This document shows, in pieces, positions 15,736 through 24,628 of a stretch of DNA of 46,428 bases (the first letter of the stretch is position 1; each line of letters begins with the position of its first letter). Location: the NCBI GenBank assembly GCA_964599835.1, contig CAZRHF010000005.1, positions 1-46,428 of the forward strand, written 5' to 3'. A model generated the notes under the pieces. That model did not search any database and had not been told where the DNA came from. It saw nothing but the letters and a program-made list of their open reading frames with translations. The position numbers and the translations under genes were made by a program. This stretch comes from SFWF01 sp964599835 (GTDB lineage: Bacteria > Bacillota > Clostridia > Oscillospirales > Acutalibacteraceae).

Positions 15736-15921
15736 TTATTCTCCACTTCGGGTTATTTTTTTAATATTTTTTTCGCACCGTACCCTCGGCACCATTACCT
15801 CATGGCCGCAACCTGTACAGCGGATCTTAAAATCCATACCTATTCGGAGCACTGTAAAACTGTCAGAGCCGCAGGGATGCTTCTTTTTCATAATAAGTGT
15901 ATCTCCTACCCTGACGTCCAT
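15736..15921 (-). CDS. DUF951 family protein
   Basis: 61 aa. VRVGDTLIMKKKHPCGSDSF followed by DFKIRCTGCGHEVMVPR is the whole family pattern, with three conserved cysteines (HPCG, CTGC) that suggest a small metal-binding or nucleic-acid-binding beta fold. The function of DUF951 is unknown. It is commonly found in Firmicutes near translation or chromosome-partition genes. It leads the operon, with AAAGGAG 9 nt before the ATG and a clear promoter. Confidence 0.9.
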   Translation of the reverse strand: MDVRVGDTLIMKKKHPCGSDSFTVLRIGMDFKIRCTGCGHEVMVPRVRCEKNIKKITRSGE

Positions 15922-15954
15922 AATTTCGCGCTCCTTTCAACTTCATCTCATATT

Positions 15955-15983
15955 ATTATACAACATCATTTATTTTTACGCAA
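15955..15983 (-). promoter_or_regulatory. Promoter of the DUF951-prfA operon
   Basis: Minus strand: -35 TTGCGT (15983-15978), 17-bp spacer, -10 TATAAT (15960-15955). Transcription would start ~25 bp before the DUF951 ATG. Confidence 0.7.
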
Positions 15984-15990
15984 TATCTTC

Positions 15991-16019
15991 TTGATAATCT
16001 ATATTAAAAATGTTATTAT
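15991..16019 (+). promoter_or_regulatory. Promoter of the YhaO/YhaN operon
   Basis: -35 TTGATA (15991-15996), 17-bp spacer, -10 TATTAT (16014-16019) preceded by TGT (extended -10). It is back to back with the DUF951 promoter, the two -35 boxes 7 bp apart. Confidence 0.65.
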
Positions 16020-16044
16020 TAAAGTAATAAAAGGGGTGGATATT

Positions 16045-17169
16045 TTGAAAATTCTTCATACCGCCGACCTGCATATCGGTGCCGAGCTTTCCTATTTGGA
16101 GACAAACCGCGAGGCTCGCCGCTATGAGGTTGCGGCAGTTTTTAAAAACATAACGAGGCTGTGCATAAACGAAAAGATCGATCTTTGCCTTATTGCAGGC
16201 GACCTTTTCGACAGTAACGCCGCCGCTAAGCAGTTTTTCGGAACCGTTTGCGATGCTATCTCTGAAGCAAAGAACACGAGGTTTTTATACGTTGCGGGAA
16301 ATCACGACCCGCTTGACGCTTCTTCCCCCTTTGTCGGCGGAAGACTTCCCGCAAATCTTACAGTATTCGGTACTGACTATGAAACGGTAGTTTTCGAAGA
16401 CATAGGCGCAAGGGTAACAGGTCGCTCCTTCTCTCATTCGGGAATGGAATACAGATCGACAGAGCCGATGCCCGAAGACGAAAAAGTAAATATTATGCTT
16501 ATGCATTGTGACTTTGGTGCAAAGGGAAGTATTTATAACCCCATAACCTCGGAGGAGGTTTCAAAAAGCGGGGCTGATTATTTTGCCCTCGGTCATATTC
16601 ACAAGCGCACCGCCGTCGAGAAGGTAGGCAAAACCTTCGTTTCTTACCCCGGCTGTCCCGAGGGGCAGGGCTTTGATGAGGCAGGAGTCAAGGGCGTTTA
16701 TATGGGAGAGATCACAAAAGGCGAAGCGACCCTCAGGTTTGTCCCCTGCTCGGTACGTCTGCACGTCGTTAAGAAGCTCGACCTTTCAGATATGGAAAAC
16801 ACCGAGGACGCTTTCAAGCTTATTCTCTCCGCTTTAGAGAAAGAATACGGTGAAAGATACGAGAATAATCTTTACAAGCTTATTCTCAGCGGCTATACCG
16901 AAGACCCTGAGGCTATCGATATTTCCATGCTTAATATGCTTCTTAAGGATAAGCTTTATTTCGTAAAGCTCAGTAGCAAGCTTCGCAAAAAGATAGATCC
17001 CGAGGTTCTGTCTAAAGAGACCTCCCTTAAAGGAATTTTTGTCAGAAAAATGCTTGAACGTGCTCAACGTGCCGACGAAAACGACAAGCACGAAATTTTA
17101 GAAGCTATGCATTTAGGTCTCGACGCATTCGAAACGGAGGTAGCATACGATGAAGATATTATCTCTTGA
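16045..17169 (+). CDS. Metallophosphoesterase, SbcD/YhaO-like DNA exonuclease
   Basis: 374 aa from a TTG start with AAGGGGTGG 5 nt upstream; the longer open frame to the left has no ribosome site. All five phosphoesterase motifs are visible: HTADLHIG, AGDLFD, AGNHDP, LMHCDFG and LGHIHK, which bind two metal ions. Family members pair with an SMC-like ATPase (SbcC/Rad50/YhaN) and cut DNA ends and hairpins during repair. Here the partner gene follows with a 20-bp overlap. The size matches B. subtilis YhaO better than SbcD, though this is a family judgement from memory. Confidence 0.9.
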   Translation: MKILHTADLHIGAELSYLETNREARRYEVAAVFKNITRLCINEKIDLCLIAGDLFDSNAAAKQFFGTVCDAISEAKNTRFLYVAGNHDPLDASSPFVGGRLPANLTVFGTDYETVVFEDIGARVTGRSFSHSGMEYRSTEPMPEDEKVNIMLMHCDFGAKGSIYNPITSEEVSKSGADYFALGHIHKRTAVEKVGKTFVSYPGCPEGQGFDEAGVKGVYMGEITKGEATLRFVPCSVRLHVVKKLDLSDMENTEDAFKLILSALEKEYGERYENNLYKLILSGYTEDPEAIDISMLNMLLKDKLYFVKLSSKLRKKIDPEVLSKETSLKGIFVRKMLERAQRADENDKHEILEAMHLGLDAFETEVAYDEDIIS

Positions 17170-19510
17170 TATTGCCGCCTTCGGCAAGTTTAAAAACTAT
17201 CATCTCGATATTCCCGATAATATGACGGTCATTTTCGGAGAAAACGAAAACGGAAAATCTACCGTAATGGCCTTTATCCGTATGATGTTTTACGGAAATA
17301 CGGGAAAGACCTCGGACATCGACAAAAATCCCCGAATAAAATACCGCCCCTGGGATTCTGACCTTATGGCGGGAAGCGTTACCTTCGGGCACGGCGGCAA
17401 AAGCTACCGCCTTGAACGCAATTTCAAGCGTTCTAACTCCACCGATAAGATAACCCTTATAGACCTTGATACGGGAGAGTCCACACCCCTTTCGGGAAGT
17501 GACGACATCGGCGCAAAATTCTTCGGTCTTACCGATGCCGCCTTTGAACGCAGCGTATTTTTATCCGACAGCGTACCTGCCGCAAGCAACGAGGCGGCAA
17601 ACGGAGAAATAAACTCCCGTCTTTCCAACGCGGCCACTACCGGAAACGACGAGGTCTCCTTTGAAAAGATAAGCGCAAGGCTTTTAAAGGCTAAAGAAGT
17701 CCTTTTCTCCAAAGGCGGCAAAAAAGGACTTTGTGATAAGGCGGTTTCGGAAAAAGACGGTCTTATTTCTCAGATCAAGGCCGCTGAAGAGACCGAAAAA
17801 GGCCTTGACGAGCTTAAGGGAGAAATAGCCGAGAAAGAAGCCGAGCTCAGCAGAAATTCTGCCGAATCGGCAAGGCTTTTCGAGATTTTGAAAAGCGCCG
17901 ACAAGATAAAGAAAAAGGCCATCACCGAAAAGTATCTTGAGGCGGTAGCCGAAAAAAGCAGGCTTGAGGATAAGCTTCGCCTTACGGACGGCAGAATTGC
18001 CGACAGCGGATTTATCGCTAAAGGCAGAGAGCTTTTAGCCGCCCGCAATGCTGCTTCGGACAACCTTGCTGAAACAGATAAAAAGCTTACGGAGCTTAAG
18101 GAAGAGATCGAAACACTTTCCGCCGCAGAGCCTGTCGGTCTTGAGGACTTCGACAAGAACAGGAACGAGCTTTGCAGTACCCGCGACAGCCTTGAGACCG
18201 AAATAGAGTCTACCCGTCAGAAACTCAGCGACCTTAACAAGGAGCTTGACGCACTTATACCCACTAAAAAGAACAATCCCCTATTCTTCATTATGGGACT
18301 TGCCGTTCTTGTCGCGGGCGGTGTTTTATTTGCCGTAGCGGGCGCCCTTATCGGTGGTGCAGTTATGGCGGCGGGACTTATAGTTGCCGCTCTCGGATTT
18401 GTTATTAAAAAGACGGTTGCCCCCGACGACAGCGCACTTAAAAACGAACTCAGCAGTCTGTCGGTAGAGCTTTCGGGTCTGGTGGATAAAAAAGATGCCG
18501 TTTCAGAAAAGCTGGGCGCCCTTGACAAGAAGACTCAGGATCTGCAGGTCAAGGCCCTTGCCGACAAGGCTATTTTAGAGGAAAAGATCAAGCAGACCAA
18601 CGAACTGAGCAGGCAAAAGGACTCGCTTGCCGCCGCCCTTGAAGATGCGGAAAACGCCGCTCTCTGTTTTGTTTCCAACCTCACTGAAACAAAGGATATA
18701 TCGGCAGTCGGTACGGTTCTTTCATCGGCTGAGGAGCAGCTTAAAAGCCTTGAAGCGATAGCACAGAAGGCAGAGCTTCTTGCCGACCACGGTTCGATCA
18801 CCTCGTTAGAGCAGGCAAAGGCGCGACTTGAGGCCATAGAAAAGGAAGGCCTTCCTGAGGGTATAAGCGAAGAAGAGCTGGATCTTGCCAAGGAAAGATT
18901 CAAAGCACAGTCCGACCAAAACGGACGTATGCGCTCGGAGATATCCGCCCTTAAGACCAGACTGAAGGCCCTTGCCGAGGCTACGCCTTCGGTAGCACTT
19001 TTAAGACTTCGGGAAGAAGAGCTTAACCGACAGATCGAAAGCTATAACGGCTTTGGTTCCAGAGTCGACACGGCTTTAGAGGTCTTAGACGAAGCCTTCA
19101 GAGAAATGCGCAAAAACTATTCAGGTGCTCTTGAATCCAGAACAGCCGAAATATTCTCCTACATTACCGAGCAAAAATACAGTTCGGTAAACATTACCAA
19201 GAGCTTCGAGCTGGGCGTTACCACTAAGGAGGTCTTCGGACTTAAGGATTCCCGGTTTTTATCGGCAGGTACCGAGGATCAGTTATATCTGGCTCTGCGG
19301 CTTGCTCTTGCCGAGCTTATGACCGAGCAGACTGGTGTTCTCCCCCTGCTTATGGACGATCCCCTGTCTCAGTACGACGACAAACGTATGGAGCAGACGG
19401 TCAAGTTCCTGACTGATTACGCAAAGGAACGTCAGCTTTTACTCTTCACCTGCCATACTACCGTTGCCGACGCGGCAAGGGCAGAAAACGCAAACATTAT
19501 TACCCTTTAA
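17150..19510 (+). CDS. SMC-like ATPase, YhaN/SbcC-type partner of the exonuclease
   Basis: 786 aa. Walker A GENENGKST is at ~29-37. Long coiled coils follow (~190-340 and ~430-640), interrupted at ~380-425 by a hydrophobic hairpin (FFIMGLAVLVAGGVLFAVAG and following) that should span or touch the membrane, as in YhaN and unlike SbcC. The signature FLSAGTEDQLYLALRLA and Walker B LLMDDPLSQYDD come near the C-terminus. It therefore looks like a membrane-associated Rad50-type ATPase that regulates the YhaO-like nuclease. It overlaps that gene by 20 bp, so both are made together. Confidence 0.9.
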   Translation: MKILSLDIAAFGKFKNYHLDIPDNMTVIFGENENGKSTVMAFIRMMFYGNTGKTSDIDKNPRIKYRPWDSDLMAGSVTFGHGGKSYRLERNFKRSNSTDKITLIDLDTGESTPLSGSDDIGAKFFGLTDAAFERSVFLSDSVPAASNEAANGEINSRLSNAATTGNDEVSFEKISARLLKAKEVLFSKGGKKGLCDKAVSEKDGLISQIKAAEETEKGLDELKGEIAEKEAELSRNSAESARLFEILKSADKIKKKAITEKYLEAVAEKSRLEDKLRLTDGRIADSGFIAKGRELLAARNAASDNLAETDKKLTELKEEIETLSAAEPVGLEDFDKNRNELCSTRDSLETEIESTRQKLSDLNKELDALIPTKKNNPLFFIMGLAVLVAGGVLFAVAGALIGGAVMAAGLIVAALGFVIKKTVAPDDSALKNELSSLSVELSGLVDKKDAVSEKLGALDKKTQDLQVKALADKAILEEKIKQTNELSRQKDSLAAALEDAENAALCFVSNLTETKDISAVGTVLSSAEEQLKSLEAIAQKAELLADHGSITSLEQAKARLEAIEKEGLPEGISEEELDLAKERFKAQSDQNGRMRSEISALKTRLKALAEATPSVALLRLREEELNRQIESYNGFGSRVDTALEVLDEAFREMRKNYSGALESRTAEIFSYITEQKYSSVNITKSFELGVTTKEVFGLKDSRFLSAGTEDQLYLALRLALAELMTEQTGVLPLLMDDPLSQYDDKRMEQTVKFLTDYAKERQLLLFTCHTTVADAARAENANIITL

Positions 19511-19525
19511 AAAGGAGATTTCATT

Positions 19526-20569
19526 ATGATTACAACAAGACCTTTCGGAAAAAACAACAAGGGAGACGAGGTCACCCTTTACACCATCGACAGCGGCGAG
19601 GCTAAAGCTTCGGTAATGGATTTCGGCGCAAACCTCGTCAGCTTTGAAGTTAAAAACCGCGACGGCGAATACGTTGATATCGTTTTAGGCTACGACGATG
19701 CACAGGGCTACGATAACGACAGAGGCACCTATTTCGGCGCAACCGTCGGCCGTTTTGCAAACCGTATAGGTGGAGGAAAGTTCGTTTTAAACGGCAAAGA
19801 ATATCAACTTCCAATAAACAATAACGGCAAGCATTGCCTCCACGGAGGTCCCGAGGGCTTTTCCTTTAAAATGTACGACATAAAGACCGAGGGCGACAGT
19901 ATTTCGGCATCCATAGTTTCTCCTGATGGAGATCAGGGCTTCCCCGGAGAGATGAAATTCACCGTAAAATACACCCTTAAGGGAACCTCTCTGGAAATTG
20001 AGTATTTTGCCGAGAGCGACAAGGACACGGTTTGCGGCTTTACCAACCATTCCTACTTTAACTTAAACGGCGGAGCATCGGGCACCACAATGCTTAACCA
20101 CACCCTTCAGCTCGACTGCGACGGCTACAGCGAGGTTGACAGTGACGCCTTCCCCACGGGAGATATACATCCCGTTGGAGGTACCCCCTTCGATTTCAGA
20201 AAGCCCGTCTTGCTTTCTACCGTTTTAGGCTCCGACCATCCTCTGCTGGCTCCTACCGCAGGCGGAATAGACAACAATATGATACTCTGTGCCGTACAGC
20301 GCGAGCTTTCCCACGCAGCCACCCTTTATAACCCCGACAACGGAATTGAGATCGAGTGTCTTACCGACCAGCCCGGTATTCAGATCTACACCGGAACCTT
20401 CCTTGACACGGTTGGTAAGAAGGGTGCTCCACATAAAAGGTTTGCGGCCGTTTGTTTAGAGACTCAGGGAGCTCCTGCCGCCCCTAACTTCGGTCATTTC
20501 CCCTCAGCTGTACTTAAAGCAGGCGAAAAATTCTACAGCAAGACGGTTTACACCGCAACGGTTAAATAA
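19526..20569 (+). CDS. galM: Aldose 1-epimerase
   Basis: 347 aa, standard length. GalM interconverts alpha and beta anomers of galactose and glucose in the cytoplasm. Diagnostic blocks are GATVGRFANRIGGGKF, NHSYFNLNG (catalytic His) and AVCLETQGAPAAPN (catalytic Glu). AAAGGAG lies before the ATG, 15 bp after the ATPase gene, so it belongs to the same transcript although functionally unrelated. Confidence 0.95.
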   Translation: MITTRPFGKNNKGDEVTLYTIDSGEAKASVMDFGANLVSFEVKNRDGEYVDIVLGYDDAQGYDNDRGTYFGATVGRFANRIGGGKFVLNGKEYQLPINNNGKHCLHGGPEGFSFKMYDIKTEGDSISASIVSPDGDQGFPGEMKFTVKYTLKGTSLEIEYFAESDKDTVCGFTNHSYFNLNGGASGTTMLNHTLQLDCDGYSEVDSDAFPTGDIHPVGGTPFDFRKPVLLSTVLGSDHPLLAPTAGGIDNNMILCAVQRELSHAATLYNPDNGIEIECLTDQPGIQIYTGTFLDTVGKKGAPHKRFAAVCLETQGAPAAPNFGHFPSAVLKAGEKFYSKTVYTATVK

Positions 20570-20570
20570 T

Positions 20571-21434
20571 ATGAACAAAGAAACCGTACTTTATATGCTG
20601 ACCGAGACCTCCCCTTTTATGATGTCCTTTGTGCTTATTACAAAGAAGGATAGGGTGATAATCGTCGACGGAGGCAGAGAGGAAGATATGCCGCTTTTAA
20701 AGGAATACGTTGGTGGAAGAAGGATTGCCGCCTGGATATTCACCCACCCTCACGTTGACCATATAAGCGGATTTATCTCCGAATGGAATAAGGACAAATG
20801 TAGTGACTTTGACATTGAAAAGGTCATTTATAATTTCCCCGCCCCCGACTGGAGAGAGACCGAGGACGTTCCCGATAGGAAGTATTTTCTAAGCGATTTC
20901 GACGAAACTCTTCCCTCTTTTTACGAGATCGAAAAGGAGCTTTCGGATATAGCGCATATTCCGAAGCAGGGGGACAGCCTGCAGATAGACGAGATAAAGC
21001 TCGACTTCCTTTTCACCTGGCACAGGGAGCTTGTTTCAAACCCGATGAACGACGCTTCCCTGGTGTTTAAGGTGACTTCTCCCGATAAGACCGTTCTGTT
21101 TTTAGGTGACCTTGGTCCCGACGGCGGAGACGTACTTTTAAACGAAAGCAAAGGTCTTTTAAAGGCTGACATAGTACAGATGGCCCACCACGGTCATATG
21201 GACTGTGATATGGACGTTTATTCCACGATAATGCCCGAGGTCTGCCTCTGGTGCGCTCCCGATTGGCTCTATGCTGAAGGAGATTATCCCTCTTACCTCG
21301 CCGACCGCGAAAAGCTCTTCAAAATGCGCCGCCACCGTATGTACGGCACGGCGGTAACCAGAAGAAGAATGGATATTTTAGGCGCAAAGACCCACCTCGT
21401 AACCAAGGACGGAACGCAAAAGATAACGCTATGA
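20571..21434 (+). CDS. Metallo-beta-lactamase-fold hydrolase
   Basis: 287 aa. The metal motif THPHVDH (HxHxDH) is at ~59-65, with LFLGDLGPDGG and MAHHGHMD as later ligand blocks, so a dinuclear zinc or iron site is expected. The fold is shared by many hydrolases; the arrangement resembles ComEC-like and phosphodiesterase-type members, but the substrate is unknown. No signal peptide. It begins 1 bp after galM and is the last gene before a strong terminator. Confidence 0.88.
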   Translation: MNKETVLYMLTETSPFMMSFVLITKKDRVIIVDGGREEDMPLLKEYVGGRRIAAWIFTHPHVDHISGFISEWNKDKCSDFDIEKVIYNFPAPDWRETEDVPDRKYFLSDFDETLPSFYEIEKELSDIAHIPKQGDSLQIDEIKLDFLFTWHRELVSNPMNDASLVFKVTSPDKTVLFLGDLGPDGGDVLLNESKGLLKADIVQMAHHGHMDCDMDVYSTIMPEVCLWCAPDWLYAEGDYPSYLADREKLFKMRRHRMYGTAVTRRRMDILGAKTHLVTKDGTQKITL

Positions 21435-21471
21435 TGCGTTGTACATTATAGCATTATCCTTCCTCTATAAG

Positions 21472-21511
21472 AAAAATCCCCTCTCGCCAATTGGTGAGAG
21501 GGGATTTTTTC
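21472..21511. terminator. Strong bidirectional terminator between two operons
   Basis: AAAAATCCCCTCTC / GAGAGGGGATTTTT form a long near-perfect stem with a CCAATTGG-containing top. It ends both the plus-strand YhaO operon and the minus-strand protease/scaffold operon, whose last stop codon is adjacent. Confidence 0.9.
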
Positions 21512-21649
21512 TTAGTCCTCTTCTTCTCCGCCGCCGGTATCGGCATCGCCGCCGACGCCGCCTGTTCCGTTACCGTCTACGGAAGAAAGGATCTCTTCGC
21601 CGGAATCTAACGATATCACGTGAAACTCGGGGAATTCATACTTTTTCAT
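21512..21649 (-). CDS. 45-aa acidic, Gly-rich peptide at the end of the protease/scaffold operon
   Basis: The frame begins MKKYEFPEFHVISLDSGEEI, continues through a Gly/Asp-rich tail (GTGGVGGDADTGGG) and ends EEED. AGGAGGT, a near-perfect ribosome site, lies 7 nt before the ATG. It starts 23 bp after the scaffold gene and stops at the terminator, so it is almost certainly expressed. There is no signal peptide. Short peptides starting MKKYxxPE with a Gly/Asp tail are common in clostridia and are sometimes treated as possible modified-peptide precursors, but no modification enzyme is in the window. The function is unknown. A leader-like first half and a compositionally distinct second half are what can be seen. 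Confidence 0.75.
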   Translation of the reverse strand: MKKYEFPEFHVISLDSGEEILSSVDGNGTGGVGGDADTGGGEEED

Positions 21650-21672
21650 TTTTGTACCTCCTATATAAAATT

Positions 21673-24606
21673 TTAATGATTTGCAAAATAGTCTTCGCGG
21701 TATTCGGTTATTGCGTCACACATTAATACCATATCACGATACACAAGCTTCTCTTTAGCTGTGTAGGTGGTTGAAGCAGATACCGCTCTGTCGGCGGTAA
21801 GGGTGCGTATATTGGTTTCGTAAACGTTGGAATAATACATTTTACCGTCATACTTTACGAAGAACATATAATGTATTTCCGAATCGAGCTGATAGGTGAA
21901 AATATTTTTGTTATACAGCGCGTAGGCATATTTACCGTTAAGCTGCATATCGCCGTGAAGATTATTGAAAACGTAGACGTTGTCTCTGTCCGAATAGTTT
22001 GTGATCTCCTGCCACTCGTCCATTTCTTCCGAAGAGCCGATATTGTCGTTTACATCGTGATAAACCACAATACCGTAGTCGTCGGCCGAAGCGTAATCTA
22101 TGTGGGCATTGCTGTTACCTTCGTCCGCAGAAAGATAGGCTCGCATATTAAGGACGATTCCCCAGGGCTCTACAAGACGAATCTGCTGAAGCCTCTTGAA
22201 CTTTACAAGTCCGTCGGTTGCGGGAGCGGCAAACTCAACCTCGGTGGTATTGAGGTTAGGAGGTGTCTGCATTTTTATAAGGCTGGGAGAATCGAAATCG
22301 CTTCTGTAATCGGTTACGGTATTGTAAAGGTCGTACATTGCGGTATAGACCTTTTTCTCAAGCTCGGTATAGGTAGATGAGGTGCTGTCCTTGCGGGATT
22401 CGATGAGCTCAAGAAGGGTCTTTTCGGCAATTCCCGTACAGTAGGTGCCCTCATCGGTCTTATAGTACATCATCCAGACGATGGGCTCGTTAAGGCGATA
22501 GGTGTATATCTCCTCGTTATAGTCTAAACACAGATAATTTCCGTCGATATACATTCCGTCATTTTTGGTATATGCTACCGTATTTTCGTTAGAAATGATC
22601 TGATCGGGTGTTATTTTCGAAAGGCTTGTATCTATGTCGCAGAGAAGACTTTTACGAATAACGTAGGCGCCGTAGTCGGTAAAGGTGCTGTAGTCGAGGG
22701 TATTCGAGGCCGAATCGGTCATTCTGGCGCATATTCTCAGTCGCCAGGGCTCGATAAGGCCTATTCGGTAAAGCTTTTTGTGAGGTGCGTTATTAATTGC
22801 TGACACGGTGACCTCAAAGGAGGTCTTATAGCCCGAATAGTCTACCGAAACGCTCTGCGTGCCGAGGGCGTTTTTATCGAAGCCTGAAACCGACTCCTCG
22901 GTTAAGGCAAGTTCCTTTTCGCTATCATCGTCGTAATACACAGTAAGCTTTGCACCGCTTATATCAAGGTCGTCGATATACTGTGTATATTCGGTCTTCT
23001 GCGGAAGGGTGGTAACCGCAACCGAAGAGATCATGCGGTTATGACCGCAGATGTCGCAAACCGTTTCGGAAAGGGTGTAGGTATGCGTGGCCTTGGTTGC
23101 TTCGTCTATGGCGGAGCAGTTTTCGCACTTTTTAAAATGGTGAGTCAGGTCGTCGAGCCAGTCGCCCGAAAAAAGATGTCCGAGAGATGGCGTCTTGTCG
23201 GAGACGTAGCTTTCTCCGCAGGGACAGGTATATGTGGTATATCCACCGTCATCGCAGGTAGGATCGGTGACAGAGGGAACGAAAATACAGCCGCTTGCCG
23301 AAAGGTATTCAAGGTTTATGTCATTATAGTCTATATCGCAGACGCCCTCCCCTTCCACAGATACAGTGTAATGAGAACTCGGCTCCGCGAGAGGCTTTAC
23401 CGAAAGTCTGATAAGGGGCATATCATCGGCGAAAAAGCCTTCCTGATTAACGTAGGAAAACTTGACGGTTCCTTCCGAAAATGCATTGTTTATTATCACA
23501 AGGGCTCCTGCGGAGGTAATTTCCTCGGCGGCTGCGACCTCCTCAACCGAAAGCATGGCAGGGTCATAGGTAAGGGTGAAGTCGCCTGCCGCCACCTGTG
23601 CTCCGCCCTCAAGAGTAAGGGTGAGCTGATCCGAACGTCCTACAACAAGCTGAGGAGCCGTAAGGGAGAGATCCGAATAATCGGGCAGGGCCTCGGATTT
23701 AACTACGCTGACACTATTTGTAAGGGTATAGGGTGCGTAGGCGATAAGACTGTCGTCGTAAACATCGCTTGCGTCCACAGTAACGGCGGTAGATACGTCC
23801 TCGTCGCCGATCACCTTAAGCTTCACGGTAAACAGGTCAGCCACGGTGGCAGCAGTAGTTGCCGCGTAAGAAATGACCACAAATCCCTGAATGGAGGTGT
23901 TTACCGAATAGACAGCATCCTCCTTTTGAAGTCCCGAAGAGAGCTCGACCGATTCAAAAGAAAATAAATCGCGGTCGTATTGCACATGAAAATCTGCGCT
24001 GGCAAAGCTGTAATTCACAGTAGAATAATGAGAAACCTTAAGACTTAAGACGTCTCCGTATTTTACTTCCGGATCCGACAGCGTACCGAAAAGCGGAAAA
24101 CTTTTTACGGCGGCCTTATTTACCGTGACCGTACCGCTGACTGCTGAAATAGTTGCGGGATTCAGATTGCTGTCGTAAGCATCGCCTACGGTAACGGTAA
24201 TGGGATAGTCCCCAATCGGGCAGTCGGAATTTACCTTAAAGCAAACGCTCATCATTCGGTTGTTATAGCTATTTGTGCCGGAGGTTAGTCCCGTAGCCGA
24301 CATAGCACTAATTTTAACCATGCCCGGCGTAGCGGTATTGGTGCTGACCGAAGCACCGCTTAAAAGGTTTGCAGTACTGGTGTAGCTCAGACTCATAACC
24401 GAACTGTCATAATAAAGCTCAATATCCAAAACTGCAATATTCTCGAAACCGTCCGCCCTGATATACACATAGGCGTAACCGCCCTGAGTTGCAGTGCATT
24501 TTTCGGCTACCACCGCCGCCGCAGAGGATGCGGCGGCAGAGGTAATGGGCAACATAGCAAGCAGGATCAGCACCGATAATAAAAGAGCAATTATTTTATT
24601 TTTCAT
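21673..24606 (-). CDS. Secreted scaffold-like protein with three cohesin-like domains
   Basis: 977 aa. A Sec signal peptide (LLLSVLILLAMLPITSAAA) is followed by three cohesin-type domains at ~30-162, ~172-302 and ~310-445. Hallmarks are ENIAVLDIELYYDSSVMSL and PIGDYPITVTVGDAYD in the first, SADFHVQYDRDLFSFESVEL in the second and AGDFTLTYDPAMLSVEEV in the third. Next are a Cys-rich segment (~448-522, CPCGESY, CENC, CDICGH), a Big_3-like Ig domain (~526-592) and two ~170-residue tandem repeats (~602-765 and ~795-977, YRIGLIEPWRLRI versus QQIRLVEPWGIVL). No dockerin, SLH or sortase motif is present. Cohesins bind dockerins, and three neighbouring proteins carry dockerins, so this may organise them outside the cell. 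Domain calls are by eye. Confidence 0.82.
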   Translation of the reverse strand: MKNKIIALLLSVLILLAMLPITSAAASSAAAVVAEKCTATQGGYAYVYIRADGFENIAVLDIELYYDSSVMSLSYTSTANLLSGASVSTNTATPGMVKISAMSATGLTSGTNSYNNRMMSVCFKVNSDCPIGDYPITVTVGDAYDSNLNPATISAVSGTVTVNKAAVKSFPLFGTLSDPEVKYGDVLSLKVSHYSTVNYSFASADFHVQYDRDLFSFESVELSSGLQKEDAVYSVNTSIQGFVVISYAATTAATVADLFTVKLKVIGDEDVSTAVTVDASDVYDDSLIAYAPYTLTNSVSVVKSEALPDYSDLSLTAPQLVVGRSDQLTLTLEGGAQVAAGDFTLTYDPAMLSVEEVAAAEEITSAGALVIINNAFSEGTVKFSYVNQEGFFADDMPLIRLSVKPLAEPSSHYTVSVEGEGVCDIDYNDINLEYLSASGCIFVPSVTDPTCDDGGYTTYTCPCGESYVSDKTPSLGHLFSGDWLDDLTHHFKKCENCSAIDEATKATHTYTLSETVCDICGHNRMISSVAVTTLPQKTEYTQYIDDLDISGAKLTVYYDDDSEKELALTEESVSGFDKNALGTQSVSVDYSGYKTSFEVTVSAINNAPHKKLYRIGLIEPWRLRICARMTDSASNTLDYSTFTDYGAYVIRKSLLCDIDTSLSKITPDQIISNENTVAYTKNDGMYIDGNYLCLDYNEEIYTYRLNEPIVWMMYYKTDEGTYCTGIAEKTLLELIESRKDSTSSTYTELEKKVYTAMYDLYNTVTDYRSDFDSPSLIKMQTPPNLNTTEVEFAAPATDGLVKFKRLQQIRLVEPWGIVLNMRAYLSADEGNSNAHIDYASADDYGIVVYHDVNDNIGSSEEMDEWQEITNYSDRDNVYVFNNLHGDMQLNGKYAYALYNKNIFTYQLDSEIHYMFFVKYDGKMYYSNVYETNIRTLTADRAVSASTTYTAKEKLVYRDMVLMCDAITEYREDYFANH

Positions 24607-24628
24607 TCCATTTTTCCTCTTATCACGG

